A stretch of 64,000 bases of DNA from Latrodectus hesperus (Eukaryota > Arthropoda > Arachnida > Araneae > Theridiidae), in contig CM075854.1 of the NCBI GenBank assembly GCA_037975125.1, forward strand, positions 66,504,261 through 66,568,260, written 5' to 3'. Below the pieces are notes generated by a model. The model had not been told where the DNA came from. It worked only from the letters and a program-made list of their open reading frames with translations, and ran no database searches. The position numbers were made by a program, and so were the translations under genes. Shown here piece by piece: positions 37,901 to 53,000 of this stretch. Each line of letters starts with the position of its first letter. Position 1 is the stretch's first letter.

Positions 37901-40270
37901 CCACATTAATTTGATATTCTTTCTCATGATACAGATAATTTAGATTGTTGGTTCTGAAACATATATATTCTAATACTTTTACTATGAATTTAGAAATTAG
38001 TAATCACACACACAATGGTTGTTATTTTCTGATTACCATTTGAAGTGAAACATTTATTGGCTGAATAAAAAAAAGTTTTAATTATTCCTGAATATGAAAA
38101 AAGGATAGAATTTTTTTTCAATATGATACATCACAGTAGCAACTTCACAGTTTTCTTCTAATTTTTAAAATGATAGCCTGCTGATTTTTAAAATTCAATG
38201 TACCTACAATTTATTTAAAATAAAATTGGAATGTCCACCTGTATTAATAATAACTACAAATCATAACTAAAAAATGATAAAATTCAAGAAACTGAATTTC
38301 GTTTTGTAATTTAAATATGTTCATAAAGTGTATTTCTAGAAAATTCATATTTTGTTTTTATGTATGGAAAGATTTTAGACAGTAACTAACAATATACAAA
38401 ACTTTTATTTCCTGATAATTTAAAAGTTATATAAGAAATTAATAGGATCCATCAACTTATTTATTATTCAACAAAAGTCTTAAAATTGACTATTTTTAAG
38501 ATGAACGTGTGTTTTTTTACTTAATGAATAAAGAAAAGAAGTTAAGAAAAATATTTGTTTTACACCGCATTACTCTTTATACTCTTATGCAATTGGATAG
38601 TATATTTTAGTCACATTTTTGAAATTATAAATATTATATACTTAAAAATATGTAAGACAATATTGGAATATATTTTAATAATTTTTAAAAATTATTTAAT
38701 ACATTCAAGCATTTAAAACCTTAGTTAGACTTACAATATTGGCTATAAATTTATTTTTGATAATACAAATATGTAACTTTTGTCAATGAAAGCTCCTAAG
38801 ACATTCAGACGCGAACATAATATTATTTCAAAAAATCACATTATGGTATTTGCAGTTTATTTTCAATTGAACCTATTGTTGCTGATAAATTATTTCAGAA
38901 TTCGAGCACTTTATCTGTCACAAAATTTCTTACTATTTCTTAATGCTTTGAAATACATGAAATTAAAACATGCTTGTATAATAAGCAGTAGTGAATTTGC
39001 AGTATTATTACTTTATAAAATATTGCTTTATTACTTAGCTAAAAAGATTGATTATTTTTCTTATAAATATAAATGTGTTTTGTTCCATGTGCCAATGCTA
39101 GCCAAATTGGTTTTTAAATATTCCTCTTAATGCATACTTTGCTATATATTTCCAGTTGCCTAATTCTGTGAATTAAAAAAACCTTTGAATACAACCAAAC
39201 GTTTCATTATTTTGAATGAAGATCAAAGGATGCGATCAACTAATGTGCTAGTATCTTCTGCCTTATATTATGCTACACAAACAAATGGAGATTGTAACCA
39301 CAACTTATTTTAAGTATCATGATCACCATTTGTAAAACATGACGGATCAAGTATATAACCCCATTAGAACTTCTAGTATTTGACAATGTCAGATATAGAA
39401 AATTTTACCTACCCGTTATTGGAACAATGCCTTTCCTTAAAAGGCCACCCCTAGTTAGGAAATGTCTTCTCAAAGTATCTTTGTAAATCTGCTTGCTTAA
39501 GTCTCGTTTTAGAAAACGCCATAGGGTTAATGTTCCCATTACATGTTTCAGTTTCAGCAAGCTTGCGATAAATAATACGGGTTTGAACAATGCAAGCAAT
39601 ACATGAAGTATTTTTATCAATACTACGAATAATTTAGTTTTGATGCACACAAATATATTTGGGGCATTGCATTTGTTGTATATCGTCACCCTTATATTAT
39701 TTTTGTTTTACAAATTTACCAGATTACTGATCTTGTAATAAAAACATTTTAAAAAGAGTATTAAAGTTCTACATCTATTTTATTTTTAGCGTCATTAGAA
39801 AGATAAAAATATCATTTACAAATAACTAAAATTTAGTTTTACTTGTAAAAAATATTCACATTAAAATGAAACGACCGAAATTAATCTGTGAAATATTTTT
39901 AATATACCATATAAATCTTTCAAAAAATTAAAATTTTGAAAAATATTAACAAAGTATAATTTTAGTGACTGCGACTAACAACTCTCATTTAAATTATTTT
40001 GTTTACCATCAATAGAAAAAAAAGCTAATAAAGCAAATGTAAAAGAATTTTTCTGGTTTCAAATGATCACACAAGAAGTTAGAATAATAGTTTCTAGGTG
40101 GGAAAAGATGTCATTCTCAGTCCTAAAAAGCCGTTCTGATAATTGATCCTATTGAAAATACCTTGCTGAAAGATCCAAGCGTATTAAAAGTTTTATACAG
40201 TCTAATATTTCTCATGTGTTACGATATACAAGTTTGGTGAGGAGTATATTAGTTTATGTGATACCCAATC
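34931..40270. other. AT-rich DNA, no firm gene
   Basis: No recognisable gene. Two less AT-rich islands stand out. One at 37240-37340 ends in a good donor (CCCGGTAAGTC). The other at 39395-39690 is open on the minus strand for 94 codons, with a second coding-looking frame and a donor-like GGGTAGGTAAA. Neither matches a family I know. Confidence 0.35.
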
Positions 40271-40329
40271 ATGCTGCCTCAAGTTTTTAATCCAAGTGTG
40301 TACCTAAGCAAAACAATTTAGTGATACAT

Positions 40330-41255
40330 TCGCGTGCTACCATGGTAAAATTATACCGTGTATGACAAAATGGAACTGTCCAAAATTAGTGACGTGGAAA
40401 ATGTGGAGCACGACGGGCCATAAAGGACAGAGATGAACGTCAGCTGCGGAGATACTATCGAGCGAATAGATGTGATAACGTTTGGAGGTTGACCTATCAG
40501 ATGAACCAAGGGGATACCCATAGTGTCCTTCAAACTAATGTTCAGCGAACGTTACTGTGTCTGTTACTGTACCTAAGAAGAAGGCGCTTGATTCGTGCAC
40601 CTAAGCTGACTACTATCCATCGATGATGAAGATTAGAATTTGCACGTGAGTACCGCAACTGAACGTCTGTTGAGTAGCAACAGGTGACATTATTTTATGA
40701 ATCACGTTTAATACTCCATCAGAAGGATGGACGTTGGGATTATACGACGTCAATTCTCTGAAAGCTAGCACTCTGCAACCATTGGCGGAACGATCCAAGC
40801 TGGAGCATTATGGTCTAGGGAATGTTTTCCTGGCCTTCCCTTGGTTTAATTGTCATTGCAGAACGCATTATGGATGAATAAAAATACGCATCTGTTTTTG
40901 CGGACCATGTCCACCCTTATATTTGCAGTTTTCCCTCAGAATAATGGCAACTACCAGGAAAACAATGCGACATGTTATACAGCTGGCAGTATATGTGGGT
41001 GTTTCAAGAGTGCAAGGATGACTTTACCATTCACCCCTGGCCAGCAAAATCACCTGACGTATAAACAGTAGAGATTCTGGAGGGTCTATCTCGATCGGGT
41101 TGTTTACGGCATGGATCCCAACCCGCGTAATCTAACGCAATGGCACGGGAGTCTTCAGGGCACAACATCTCAGTGAACACCTTCCGGAATGAAATTGACT
41201 CTCTTTCTGAACGCAATCCACTCTGCAGAAGGTGGTTATTCTGGATTTTGAATAG
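40330..41255 (+). pseudogene. Tc1-type transposase pseudogene
   Basis: Clear reading with frame changes: DRDERQLRRYYRANR (40422 on), QMNQGDTHSVLQTNVQRTLL, RRRRLIRAPKLTTIHR, RLEFAREYRN, YESRLILHQKDGRWDY, a GMFSWPSLGLIVIAERIMDE segment, YASVFADHVHPYI, QENNATCYTAGSI, WPAKSPDV and NTFRNEIDSLSERN, with a final EGGYSGF-like end near 41250. This follows a Tc1-family transposase from its DNA-binding part to its end. At least eight stops, two frame changes, and replacement of the first catalytic Asp (YES for DES) and of the second (QENNA for QDNA) show it is dead. Terminal inverted repeats were not found. Confidence 0.88.
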
Positions 41256-41629
41256 TAGTCACAGCAATGTGACTAGACTGTGTACAATGCTATCATTTTG
41301 AGATTTTCTATAAAACCGGGATTTTCATCCATTGGGGTGAAAGTAAACTAAAAGTGTGTGTGAGCATATGAACTAAGTCAAAACAATGTACTAAATCCTC
41401 AAAACTTACTTAATCAATACATATTAAATTAAAGACAAATTTAATAGTTATTAGAGACTTCCTTAGGCCTATATTACAGAGCAGCGTTTCGTACGATGGT
41501 TTAATATTAGAAACGTACTCTCAATTATTTTTATATATTTCTCCGACATACTTATTTTGTTTTTAAAGAAGCCGTTACAGTAAATTCAGCTTCACAAAGG
41601 TAGGATGTAGAAAATAGTAAAAGATGCTA

Positions 41630-42600
41630 AATGTCCTCGCGTTTTTTTAGAGCAGTAAACTCATCATCTACTACTGGTCAAACTTCAAATAATGATAGAT
41701 GACTAAATTGTCTTTTTGTTTCGTCATTTGTCGTGAAGTCCATAAGATTTCTTATTTTTCAGTTGAGAGCCCTTCGGAAGTATTACAAAATGGATCCCTA
41801 ATCCACTCGTAAATTTAAACTTCCAATCACAATTCTTCGTCAGCAAGAAAATACTTTTTAAAATTCCTTTCCAGAATAGCTAAATTATTTTCAACGGTTA
41901 CAAAGACAACTTTACACATTGTTCTGTAGCCTTGTAAGTCTTAATACATTCATATTTATTTGCATACTTTTTTAAGTTTGCTTTAAATTTCTGTGCCACA
42001 GTTCCAATTTTCTATAACGAAAGCATTCAATTTATTTTTATTTGATCATCTAAGTTGAAAATTTGAATTATTTTATTTCTCAAATAGGTAAGCCAACTTG
42101 CTCATCTTCATCACAAAATAACCATCGCGAAAATTCATGGCTTCTGTTCTAGTTTCTTCTCCTAAGAAAACGGTGATTTCTTCTTAATTCATAGACACAT
42201 TGCAAAACATTCTCACGTGTTAACCGTCTTGCCTATCAATGAAATACTAACGCTAAATGTAGCGAACGCATGTCTTTACAAAGTGCGGAAAAGCATTTCG
42301 ATTTCAAGGGTCTCATTTTTATTATTTGATGGTTGACTATCACCTAATGTCGTTTACACCCAATCAAAAATTTATCTACGATTTTGCATAAATTTGCCTC
42401 CTTGTGTGAATATTTATTATTAACACTAAAACATAATACACATACGATAAGTTCCATAACGATGGAAGTCTTGACTCAAATAAGACAGGCTAAAATTGAA
42501 ACTGGCGTTTTACCGAAAATTCTCCTTTTCTCTGCGAAAACGTACGTTTGTTCACATCTTCACTGTTTGAGATGACATTTTATCGACTTTGCTAAATGTT
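41630..42600 (-). pseudogene. hAT/ZBED-type (SCAND3-like) transposase pseudogene
   Basis: On the minus strand, across several frames, the order of the C-terminal half of a hAT-derived ZBED/SCAND3-like transposase is visible: RENVLQCVYELR (42220), EITVFLGEETRTEAMNFRDG (42170), MKMSKLAYLFEK (42110), NKLNAFVIENWNC (42030), then WIRDPFCNTSEGLSTEK near 41790 and a serine/acid-rich end with a FTTND-like part near 41740. Stops and frame changes are frequent. N-terminal parts beyond 42310 are hardly legible. It adjoins the Tc1 pseudogene. Confidence 0.7.
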
Positions 42601-45600
42601 CGAGATTAATTGGAACTTCTCGCAAAATCGTGAGAATATCTGACACGGTGGACGCAATGCTATGAAAAAGGCACGGGTTTTTTGTTTTGTTAATGCTAAA
42701 GATAATTGTTGTCAAATGTTAATATATTTCTGTATTTCTTAGACAATTTAGTGCCAAAGTACACAAAATATATTATTATTCGGGGGACATGATGAAAATT
42801 ATAATTGAAAATGGGCCGCTAAAGCTGATAGGCTAAGAAATACTGCAGTAATAAAAACCACAAATCATGAAACCATATAAAATAACACAGACACATGCAC
42901 TTATGCACGTCCACATACAATGAATAAATATTCAATAGAATTCTATACGACTAATATATCAATTTATTTTTGTTTTAATAGTAATTCTGAAAAGCATTCA
43001 TTTGAATTTTTATATAATAGGTTGAATAATGTATGTAATAATGATCAACATTACACTCTTAAGAATGTTTTTACTTAACTAATTTATTAAATGAAGTAGT
43101 TATATATGCAATAATAAATAGGATAAATACGCTTTATATATTATTCTAGAACAGTGTAGCTAGAATTGAGAAATAATTTATTTAATTTGTTTTTGCTTTA
43201 TAGCAAGTCTGAGATACGCAATGCTTCTACACATATATTAAATAAAGAAGAAGCTTATAAATTTTAAATAATAGTTATAAACGCTTGGTTACAATTCATT
43301 CTAGATTATAATTTTTTGTATTATATTATTAAATACCGAGTGAAGATAAATTGATTTAAAAGCAAGGTACCTAAAGATCATTCATAAAATAAAATTTCAA
43401 TGTTTTTTCCTGACTTATAATAGCAAACATAATAATTTGATCTTAGAGAGGAAACATTTGCCACAGTCTCAAGTGTGAAGCCTTATTTATAAGTTCCTTA
43501 CTTAAAGTTAATGTATTTATTCTCGAATATACTCATATTTCCTTATGTTGATAAACTATACAGTTCTTATTTAAGCACGTTTTCGAAATCAATACTAAAA
43601 AAGCCATCAAACACATTTTAAAATCTATTTAATTCGAATCCTCACTGAGAGGAAAAATTGCTACATCAAACAGAAATTCAGAATCTTTTATTTTTTATTT
43701 GAATTTTTCAGTTTGAGAAAAGTAAATTAATTTGCGCTTACTAAGTATTGTACATCATCTATTTTACAAAAAGTATAAAATAAAAAGATTAAACATTCTC
43801 GAATAAATTGAAACTGATATTTTATGTAAAAGCAATTCTCATAAATAAATTACAGAACTATTACAAGCTAATGAAAATATCTGATAAAGCATTTGAATCT
43901 ATTTTTGCATCAGTAAAATTATTGTTCCTCTTTTAAAATTATTACATCAACAATTTGATTGAAGCATAATTTCTGAAGTGCATAAAATTATCATATTCTT
44001 TATGAAATCTGAAATTATTAATATTTTTCCTTTAAGGAAATTTATCATAATTTATACATTTGTAAGAGAAATTTGCATACATCTAATTTAATAATGATGT
44101 ATAAATTATAATTCAGTATTAAAGTTGAAAAATAGACTTTAATATACAGTAGTATAATTTGTAACTCTCGGTAGTTGTAATTATTTTAATGTAAAGTTGC
44201 TTTATATATAGATAAGGCAACGTTGTTTCATGTATATTAAAACAATTTATTAAACTTTAGAAATATAGTGTTATAGTTGTTACATCAATCTAATATCATA
44301 ATATCAAAATCATTATATCATAAAACAACAATTTTGGTTTACTGAAACCAAAATGTTCCTTTATTATACATTTTTCGTTTTTTTTTTAAATTTTCATTTT
44401 GATGTTAAAAAAGTTATCGTAATTCTTTTAAATGGCTTAGGCTTAGTTAAAACAAAAGTCTCTGTTTCATGTAAAGAAGTCGTAACAAAGTGATATATTT
44501 CTAAGCAATTGATGCATATTTTAGACGTCCCAAGAGTATGTTAAAATTTTAATACTTAAATATATGAGTAAATATGTACAAGTACACTTGTATTTAGATT
44601 TCAAAGACAAATACCACTTTCTTAGTTTTATTCCCATCTGAATTTCTAACTTCCTCAAATAGCATTACTTCATTCTCAAAAATTACTTTAACTTTATATA
44701 AGGTTATGCGAGTGTATGTTGATCTCTTTCTTCAAGGGTTAAGCAGATTGGACAATCCAATTATACTCTCTGTTTTCATTTAAAACTTAAGACAAATTGA
44801 GAGTCAAGTAAGTAGTAATCTAGTATTCTTGTTTTGAATCTGCCATTAAAATCAAATCAACTAATGCATTAAAACAGCAAAATCCCATTAGCTTCATTAT
44901 TTATTAGCACTTTTAAGCGTAACAAAGAATAAACTTTAAAATTTGGAAAGAAGTGAAAAAAATGCAGATGGGCCTAGCAATGTACAATCATTTGTATCGA
45001 AATCTTTTCTCAATTCTTGTATAGAGGTTTAAGCATTAATCTTTAACTCAAGAGCAAACTGAAATTTTAATTTAGATTTTCTTTGCACTGATAACTTTTT
45101 TAATTTGACTTATCTTTTTCAAGTGTTGATAATTAATGAAATTTTAATTAATTTAAGGATATTTAATTTAAATATACCAATTAATACTTTGAAAAGATGT
45201 TTATGATGGAGTATTTTTGAATAATTATAAAGCACGAATAACCCCGCATATTTTTCGCACATTAAAATTTACAAAATAATAAAAATGTTCTGTGACTTTT
45301 TTTTAATTTTTTTTAAAACTGCGTATGTTTTTCTGCTAAGTCAGTATTTTGAGGAGTTTTATATTAACATCACAGTTTATTTTTTTTAATGCGTCACTTT
45401 AAAAATTTAGACACATTTTCATTTGCATTTACATCGTCTTGCCGTTCTGTGGATGATTCATTATATCTTTAATTCTTTACTTGTATTAATTTATAAGTAA
45501 AATGAAGAATTTCCTCATTGAAAACAGAAATCCAATTGAAAGACCTCCTAGATTATTAACAAATGGCATCCTTTAAAAGTTTCTTCAATCCCACGGTAAC

Positions 45601-48600
45601 TTAATTTTATTCCTAAAAGTTCCAGATATGTAGTACTATAAAAACCAAATATTCTGCAGATATTGTCAGATAAATATGTTTTGCAGTTCGTTTTTAAATC
45701 CATGTTGAAAATATAAGTCCTTTTAAACTCTAATAGATCAATTACTTCAAATTTTCATTCATAGCAATTTTTTACATATTTATGATAATTTGTGAACACT
45801 TTATGAAGTAATAAAATTTTATATTTTGTATTATAATACCTATTTAAATCAATGAATATATTGCTTTGGAAAATTATTTATATAAATAACGATACATGTA
45901 CTAAACTATGACAAATGCAAGAAACACTTAATAGCTTAAACATTAGTGTCAGTTACAATACAGTGGAGTTAGATATATAAATTAAAGTATAAATTTATTT
46001 TATTAGCTAATATACTCTGCTTTTCAGAAATTACTTCATTTTAATGTTTGATTAATTATGATCGCGGTTAACCAATTGATTCAAAGCTTAACATTATTGA
46101 TTCATGAATTATAATGTTTAAGTTTCTAAGTTTGTATGACACTTTCAAATTTACTTATCCACTCAGTCCTCGACTCAGAATATTAGTTAAGTAACTTATG
46201 CATTCAATTGCTGTTTTTATTTTTTTCCAGCAAGATATTTTATTCCTTAAATCTTACTAAAAATTCTACGACTATTTTCAGTTATATCTCAGAATTCATC
46301 CCGAACAAGAATCGTAATTTTTCATTTATGTCTAGTCTGATGAATATATATAAACAATTCATTTTGTTTTATCTCAATTCTTTAATGAGTGAGAGAATAC
46401 CAATAATAATAATCCTAAATAGGACTTAAAACAAATAAACAGAAAAATTCCAAATATGCAAATTATATATTATTTATCAATTTTATATTATAATTTAACT
46501 TTTTTTACAGGTAAAAAAATGATGAAATATAAATTGAAAGTATATTTTAATTCTAAATAGTGTCTTTACAATTTAAAAGCGTCGGTTAATATTATGTATC
46601 AACGTCTGGAATCAGTACTTTTTAAATATACTATACAACACAATACTTAATAATTTAAACTTTGTATTATTTAAAACCAAAATCTTTTTTTACGTTTAAT
46701 TGAAGATTTATTGTACTACTTGGAAAGAAATATATGTTATTAACAACAAACGCTCGCTCTTTTATAATTAATAAAATATTTTAGGTATATTATCAGATGT
46801 ATAAACGATATTTAAAAAATAACATCTGTATATGTAGCTCTTAAAATTAACTAAATTTCATTAAGTATGAATTTTTAATTTAAAACGTAATTCTAATTAG
46901 CTTCGCAATACTCGATAGAATAGAAATTATAAATATGTTAATTTTATTAATCTAAAATGCCAGAGTTTTAAACATTTTTAATTCAATAATATATTTTTGA
47001 ATTAAATTTAGAAATGTTATTTTAACTGAAATAGGAAATTTTAAGTGTAACCTAGTATTCTAATCAAAATTTAAAATACTTTGTTGGAGTTTATTCAAAA
47101 CAAATTTTTTTATTCTTTAAAAATATCTTGTCCCAGATTACACGTATAACAATGAAACAATATATTTAAAAATAATATTTTTTAAGATTTCAACATTTCA
47201 TTAACTTATTAAAAAAAGATAAATTACTCAAACAACTATTCTTAATTAAAATCTCTATTTTATTATATAAAACTAAATTTCTTATTGTATGCAAAATGAG
47301 TTTTGCATGTTTTGGTTTGTAAAAAGGAAAAAAAAGTCATTGTTCTGTAAGCCAATTCAAATTAGGAATTGGGATTATAAATACGTTAGTTAATTTAATT
47401 ATTTCTGGAAAACTGTAAATTTTTAGCATTTTACTTTAGAACATAATTAAAATTATTTCTAATAAGGCAATACTTGAAAATATAACATTGAGAATCAGTT
47501 ACATAATATTATATTTTCATTTCTAATTTTTTTTTATATTTGTAAACAACATGGTTTCGCTAAAAGATAATATATTATTCATCTACTTCTCATGAATTGC
47601 ATGCACGCATCCAGTTTATGCTTGCTAATAATCCATTTTTCCAATTAAAATTTTAAGGAATTTTAATACTTATAGTACCATGAAGATTTTGTATTAAGGA
47701 AGTTTTAGTTTTTCTTTTAAATATTATATTTATTTGTATTTGATGAATAATAGTTAATATGTTGTGATGAATAATACAAGGTGAGAAGATATTTATTAAT
47801 TCAAAACTTTTCTTAGGTTATAAAAAACTTCCATCAATAAATTTAATGATCTCATAAAAATCTTAAGCCAACTGCTAATTATTTAAGAATTAACAGTATT
47901 TCTCTAAATATAATAAAATTTAAATGTTTTTGTTTAATTGTATGAGGAAAACAAGAAAATTCTATCCAATAATTTTTCAAATCATGATGAAATTATCAAA
48001 ATCTTAAAATTTTCTTTCCTTACTTGAAATATAATATTAATAATTATTTTGGTATTTCAAGTAAGAAAAAAAATTTGTAATTTTCATAATTTTTAAATAT
48101 AAGTTTGCTTTTTCTAAAAACTTAACTAATAAGAACAAAATTAAGTAAAAAATTATATTAAATAATTGAAAAATCCTACAGGTGTGAACTGAAATCTAAT
48201 GCTTGTTGGAAGGAATAATTCTTAAAATTGATAGGTCTAGTCGTTCAAAAAGTTTTCATAAGCAAAAATTGTTTTCGTCCATATAAAAGTTTTTGGAATG
48301 AGTCATGATACAATATTTTATATCTGGAAGTGATATTTAACTATGTAGTATATTTTACGCCGTCAATAAATCCATCTACGTCATATTTTAAAAGTTGTTA
48401 AAATTGATTATAAGAGAAAATTAAAAGAAGAGAAATACATTAAGATCAGAGAAAGCTATCAATGGTGAAAGACTAATGAACATTTTAATATAAATTCTAA
48501 GGATAATTGATTCTTTTAATTATTTTAATTATTATTTATAAAACTATATCAACAATATCTATCAAAATAAATTAACAATTCTAACATTTTTTAATATTAA

Positions 48601-49940
48601 CTTGAAAATGTTGAACTTTTCGAATGGTTTTTTAGTCTTAAAATTTTGCATTAATTTGGTTCCTCAGATCAGATAAGAACCACTTACCTTATACATAAAT
48701 TTATATTTCTTAGCACTAGAATGAGTTATTCATGCTGTTGTTTTGTTGTTAATCAATTTTATTTATAATTATATGTGTTTATAAAAGGCATTCAAAAGGG
48801 AAAAATTTAACTTTATTCATATTTGATTTGGTTAATTTTGAGATTCTAAATAAAATCAATAAAAATTAAGTCAGAAACATTTTAATCAAGATTAAGCTCA
48901 ATTATTTTTATCTTTTAAGCAACATTTTTTATTATTGAACACTTTATTGCATTTTTTTCACACATTGTCTTTTTACAAGTATTTTTTTTTATTTAGAGAA
49001 AATGGTTCTGTAAAGATTGGAATTTATATTTTCCTTCTTTAGTGATAACATCAACGTTATCTTCAAATATATATTTCAGTACCTTTAAACTTTCTAAATA
49101 TTTGATTGAATTTGTCGCTCATTCAGCGCATACACTCTTTATTTCAAATAAGAAAATTGACTCAAATCTTCATTCGCGTGAGATTTTTAGTGGGGTTAAA
49201 AAATTGAAGTGCCTTTCTAATAAACAAAAATTATTTATTAAGCCGAAAAATAATATTTCTCTTGTAGTTTCAAATTTGGAAAATTGAAATGTGGCTATTA
49301 ATAACAACTAAATTCACATAATCAAATTATAGGTATGCATCATTCTAATTAGCACTCGTATGTAAAAAATAACATTAAATTGACAAAAAAAACTTAGCTA
49401 ATTATCATAATTCTTCCCCACTACACACAATTCAGTGTTTGTTACAATCATATTTTCTACTTTTTAAGAACAATTATATTTTTTCACGTATGTCTGATTC
49501 ACTTATTTTTCCACACAATGGCCTCTGACTGTCAATTTTTCAAAAACATCGCTGAGTTGGTTCTTATCCATAAAATTGTGTACCTGGTTGAAGTAGTTCT
49601 CATGTACTGAGTATAAGCATATAGACTAAGAAACAAGTTACACAAATCTTCTAATACATAAAATTGCTATAAATTCTTCTTATAAAAATTGCTTAATTGC
49701 TTATTATTAAAGTTGTTCATTGATCTATCCAATCCTAAAAGAAAGAAAGCACATTAAGCATTAAAATCACCAATTTTCGGGATGTATCTTGAGAATTTCT
49801 GACTATCTGTCTTGATATAGCAATTTTGTTTGCTTCAGAATAGAAAGCAAATATTTAGTAACACAAGGATTAATAATTTTTTCTGTTTATGAAAATGTTT
49901 CTTTTTTCCCGCCAATGATAAATCACTTTCAGATGATGTT
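42601..49940. other. AT-rich DNA without recognisable gene
   Basis: No exon, RNA gene or transposon recognised. Minor inverted repeats occur, such as 10-bp arms ATTTTGGTTT / AAACCAAAAT near 44331 and 12-13-bp arms (TTACTTGAAATA / TATTTCAAGTAA) near 48020 and 48052. Confidence 0.4.
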
Positions 49941-49949
49941 TCTCATTTC

Positions 49950-50025
49950 AGGGTAACTACTAGAGGATTATTAGCAGTAGGACTGTGCTCTTCGAAACGG
50001 AAAATCTCAGGTTCAATCCTTGACA
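49950..50025 (+). other. tRNA-like remnant (possible SINE head)
   Basis: A consensus B box, GGTTCAATCC (50011), is preceded about 40 bases upstream by TAGCAGTAGG, a weak A box, with GACTGTGCTCTTCGAA in anticodon-arm position. Stems do not form, so it is not a functional tRNA. Confidence 0.35.
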
Positions 50026-53000
50026 CTTCTGAAAAATGGACAGTAGATATGCTTTTATTTTGTGGAATTACATCTGTTGAATAGTTTTTCCTAAATTTTG
50101 TAGTTATTCTTGTTTCAAACATCTATCCTGCTATCCATGAAAAATGCTTTCGAATGGAAAATGTTGTTCCTTATTGTGTCTATTAAGAATATGCTTTTAT
50201 TATAAGAAACTTTTCTTTCACCATTAGTTGAGAAATCATTTAAATCAATTGAATTAATTTAAATACAATTAATTTACACTTAGAGGCACTTTATCAATTG
50301 TATTTCCTAAATAATAATAATAATTTGTAATATTGAAATTATTTTTAAAATATAGCTACATTTTTTTATCTGATGACACTTGTGTGAAATAAAATATTTG
50401 ATGCATCTCAAAGAGAAATATCTGAGTTTCTAAGAATTTAAAAATTTATATGTAGTCGGCTGCTGGCTTATCAAGGAAACAAAATCACAAATATTTTTAG
50501 AAAAGGAGAAAAGCTCTTTCATATATACGGTGAAAGATATAAAAATGAAGAAAATCTTCTTTTGTTTTCAAGGTAAAAATTTGTTTGGTCCCAAAAACAT
50601 TTTATTGAAAATATTGTGTGAAAATTCAATTTCTTTAAATGTGAGACTAAGTTAAATTTTAAATCAATTTTATTTCGCAGAAAAAATAAATTTAAATATA
50701 AAAAATGAAATGCTTAAATTTATTTTTAAAACTGTAAAGGAATTGCACAAAAGCCCTTTACTCGAAACAATAAAATATTTCGTTAATATTGTTTATTTTC
50801 AATGATTAAACTCAATATTGATAATTTTTGGTAAGCATTTTTTTCACCATTTTTTGTTGTTTTAAAATTAAACAAAATTAGATTTAAAAAAATATTTATA
50901 TGAAATTTGAGTACGCTGTAACCGTAGCTCTCTGGTGAAAACAACATGAGTAGATTTTGCATTCCACTGAAAGCTTATCTCTCAAGCTATTTAAAGAATG
51001 CAATCAATTTTAAAGCATGCCAGTTATGACAGAACTATCAGTATATTGTCAACGTACATACACGCAATCGAAGAAAATTGCAGCACAAATTAATGCAAAT
51101 GGGAACCCAGAAAGAAAACTCATCAGGCACTAAAATTATGTACTATGACAGTATCCATTACATTAATTTATGATGAATTCGAACGTTACATTTCATCTAA
51201 CATATTCAGTGATTATGAGCACTGAGGGAAATATAACTATTATCACTAGAGAAAGGTATTCCCCTTGATAACATCCTACCCAAATAGCCTCTAAAAGCAC
51301 TGATTAAGAAGGTAATAATTATTTTCTGTGATTATAAAGCAAATTTTCTTAATGAACGTGTTAATATATAAAACAGTTTATCTAAAAGATCTTTGAATCA
51401 TATGCTTTGATGTAACTGCATCAATGCCCATAAGCAAATGAAGTATTATCGGAGAAATGGTATCAGTTAATGATTTTCAATTTTTTTAAACTGCTATTCC
51501 GAAAGAAGAGTGAAATTTTAAATCGTTCAATTGAAAAAGTTTGTAATTTAGGTTACAGGTATAGAGTGGTTCTTCGGTTATAATAAGTAAAAATAATTTA
51601 GGTGGATATACACACTAAATTTGTTGGATTTAGGCCAATATGTATACCTTTGTAAATAAATGTTTTTAATATTAGACTAAGGTTTTAACGCAAAACAATT
51701 TATTCTATATTCAAAAATTGAAAAGCAACAGCAAAAAATAAAAGAATGTGGTATCAATTTAACAATCAAGTATGCAAGTGTAAGGATGATGACTCAAAGT
51801 TAACCTGTAAAAATATCAGATAAATTCTTTTGATGAAAATATAGGGCACAATTTCCTCTCTTTATGATTTGAATCGATTACTGTTTTTAGAGAATTATAT
51901 AAATCACATCACTGAAATCTCACATGACAAAGTAGGGGAAAGGAAAATCAAATGACACATTTTTGGACGATATTCCCTGTTTTTTATAGACGCAACTTAT
52001 GATATTTTGAAGCTAAAATTATGTGGGGTAATATCCTGATTTTCATTTCTTTGAAAAGTTTCAAATATTATGCAAAGATGATTTCATAAACAATTGAGAC
52101 GTGTACGTTTGGAGAACCAGTGAGTAGAAAAAAGCAGTTCGATTCTCCATCGTTTTTCTCTTTCGCATTTTCCCTTATAACCAAGATTGTTAACATCATT
52201 GTAAATTTTTTTACAGCAAAAATAACTTTTTAATGATTAAGCAAATGGTAGATGAGGTTTTTTGTAACTAAATCTTGTTTATGAAACATGCAGTGTACAA
52301 AAAATATATTAACAACTTATTTCTTCAAATTTGCTTGTGGCATAATTTTTATAAAAGGAATTTTTTCTGTTTAGAACATGTTTGACATAATTAAAAGAAG
52401 ATTCACACTTAATATTGGAAACAAAACCTGTTGAAAAAACATTTTTAAATGGTTTAATTATCAACATAAAGCGAAAATCTAAGGTGTCCGCCTACGTTAA
52501 AAAGTGAATTTTATACCACTTATGTCAGTTATTTTATTTGTGAATGTGGTTCTAAGAGCTTTCCCGTTTCCAATTCTATTTTTTTTATTGCATATGAAAT
52601 AAAAATTAAATTATAGGAATTTTAAAATGCATCGCGTCTTTTGGAAAATGAAACCAAAAGTAGTAAAGAAAAGGTATTTATTTATTACTATTTTTTAGTA
52701 TATATGTTTTTCTATAATAAGCTGATTGATAACCATAAATATGAAGCCGTTATTTGTTCAGAAAGAATTTGCAATATCGCCACTATCACAAGCGAGATAA
52801 TTACTTTAAAGACAAATTTCTCAAAATCTCTAAATCCTCCTTAGTATATCTAAAGTAATTGTGAAGATAGTTGAATGAAATTTGTTGAAGTCTTATTATC
52901 TATGAAATGAAGTAAACTTTTGAAATTTTTAATTCATTATATTGAATACACACAATAAATTTTATGAAATTTTACTCAACATCCGCTTTAAAAATAGCAG

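Noticed and set aside
38780..39130. 116-codon open frame on the plus strand
   Set aside because: Lys/Leu/Tyr-rich text expected of AT-rich DNA; no domain and no splice context.
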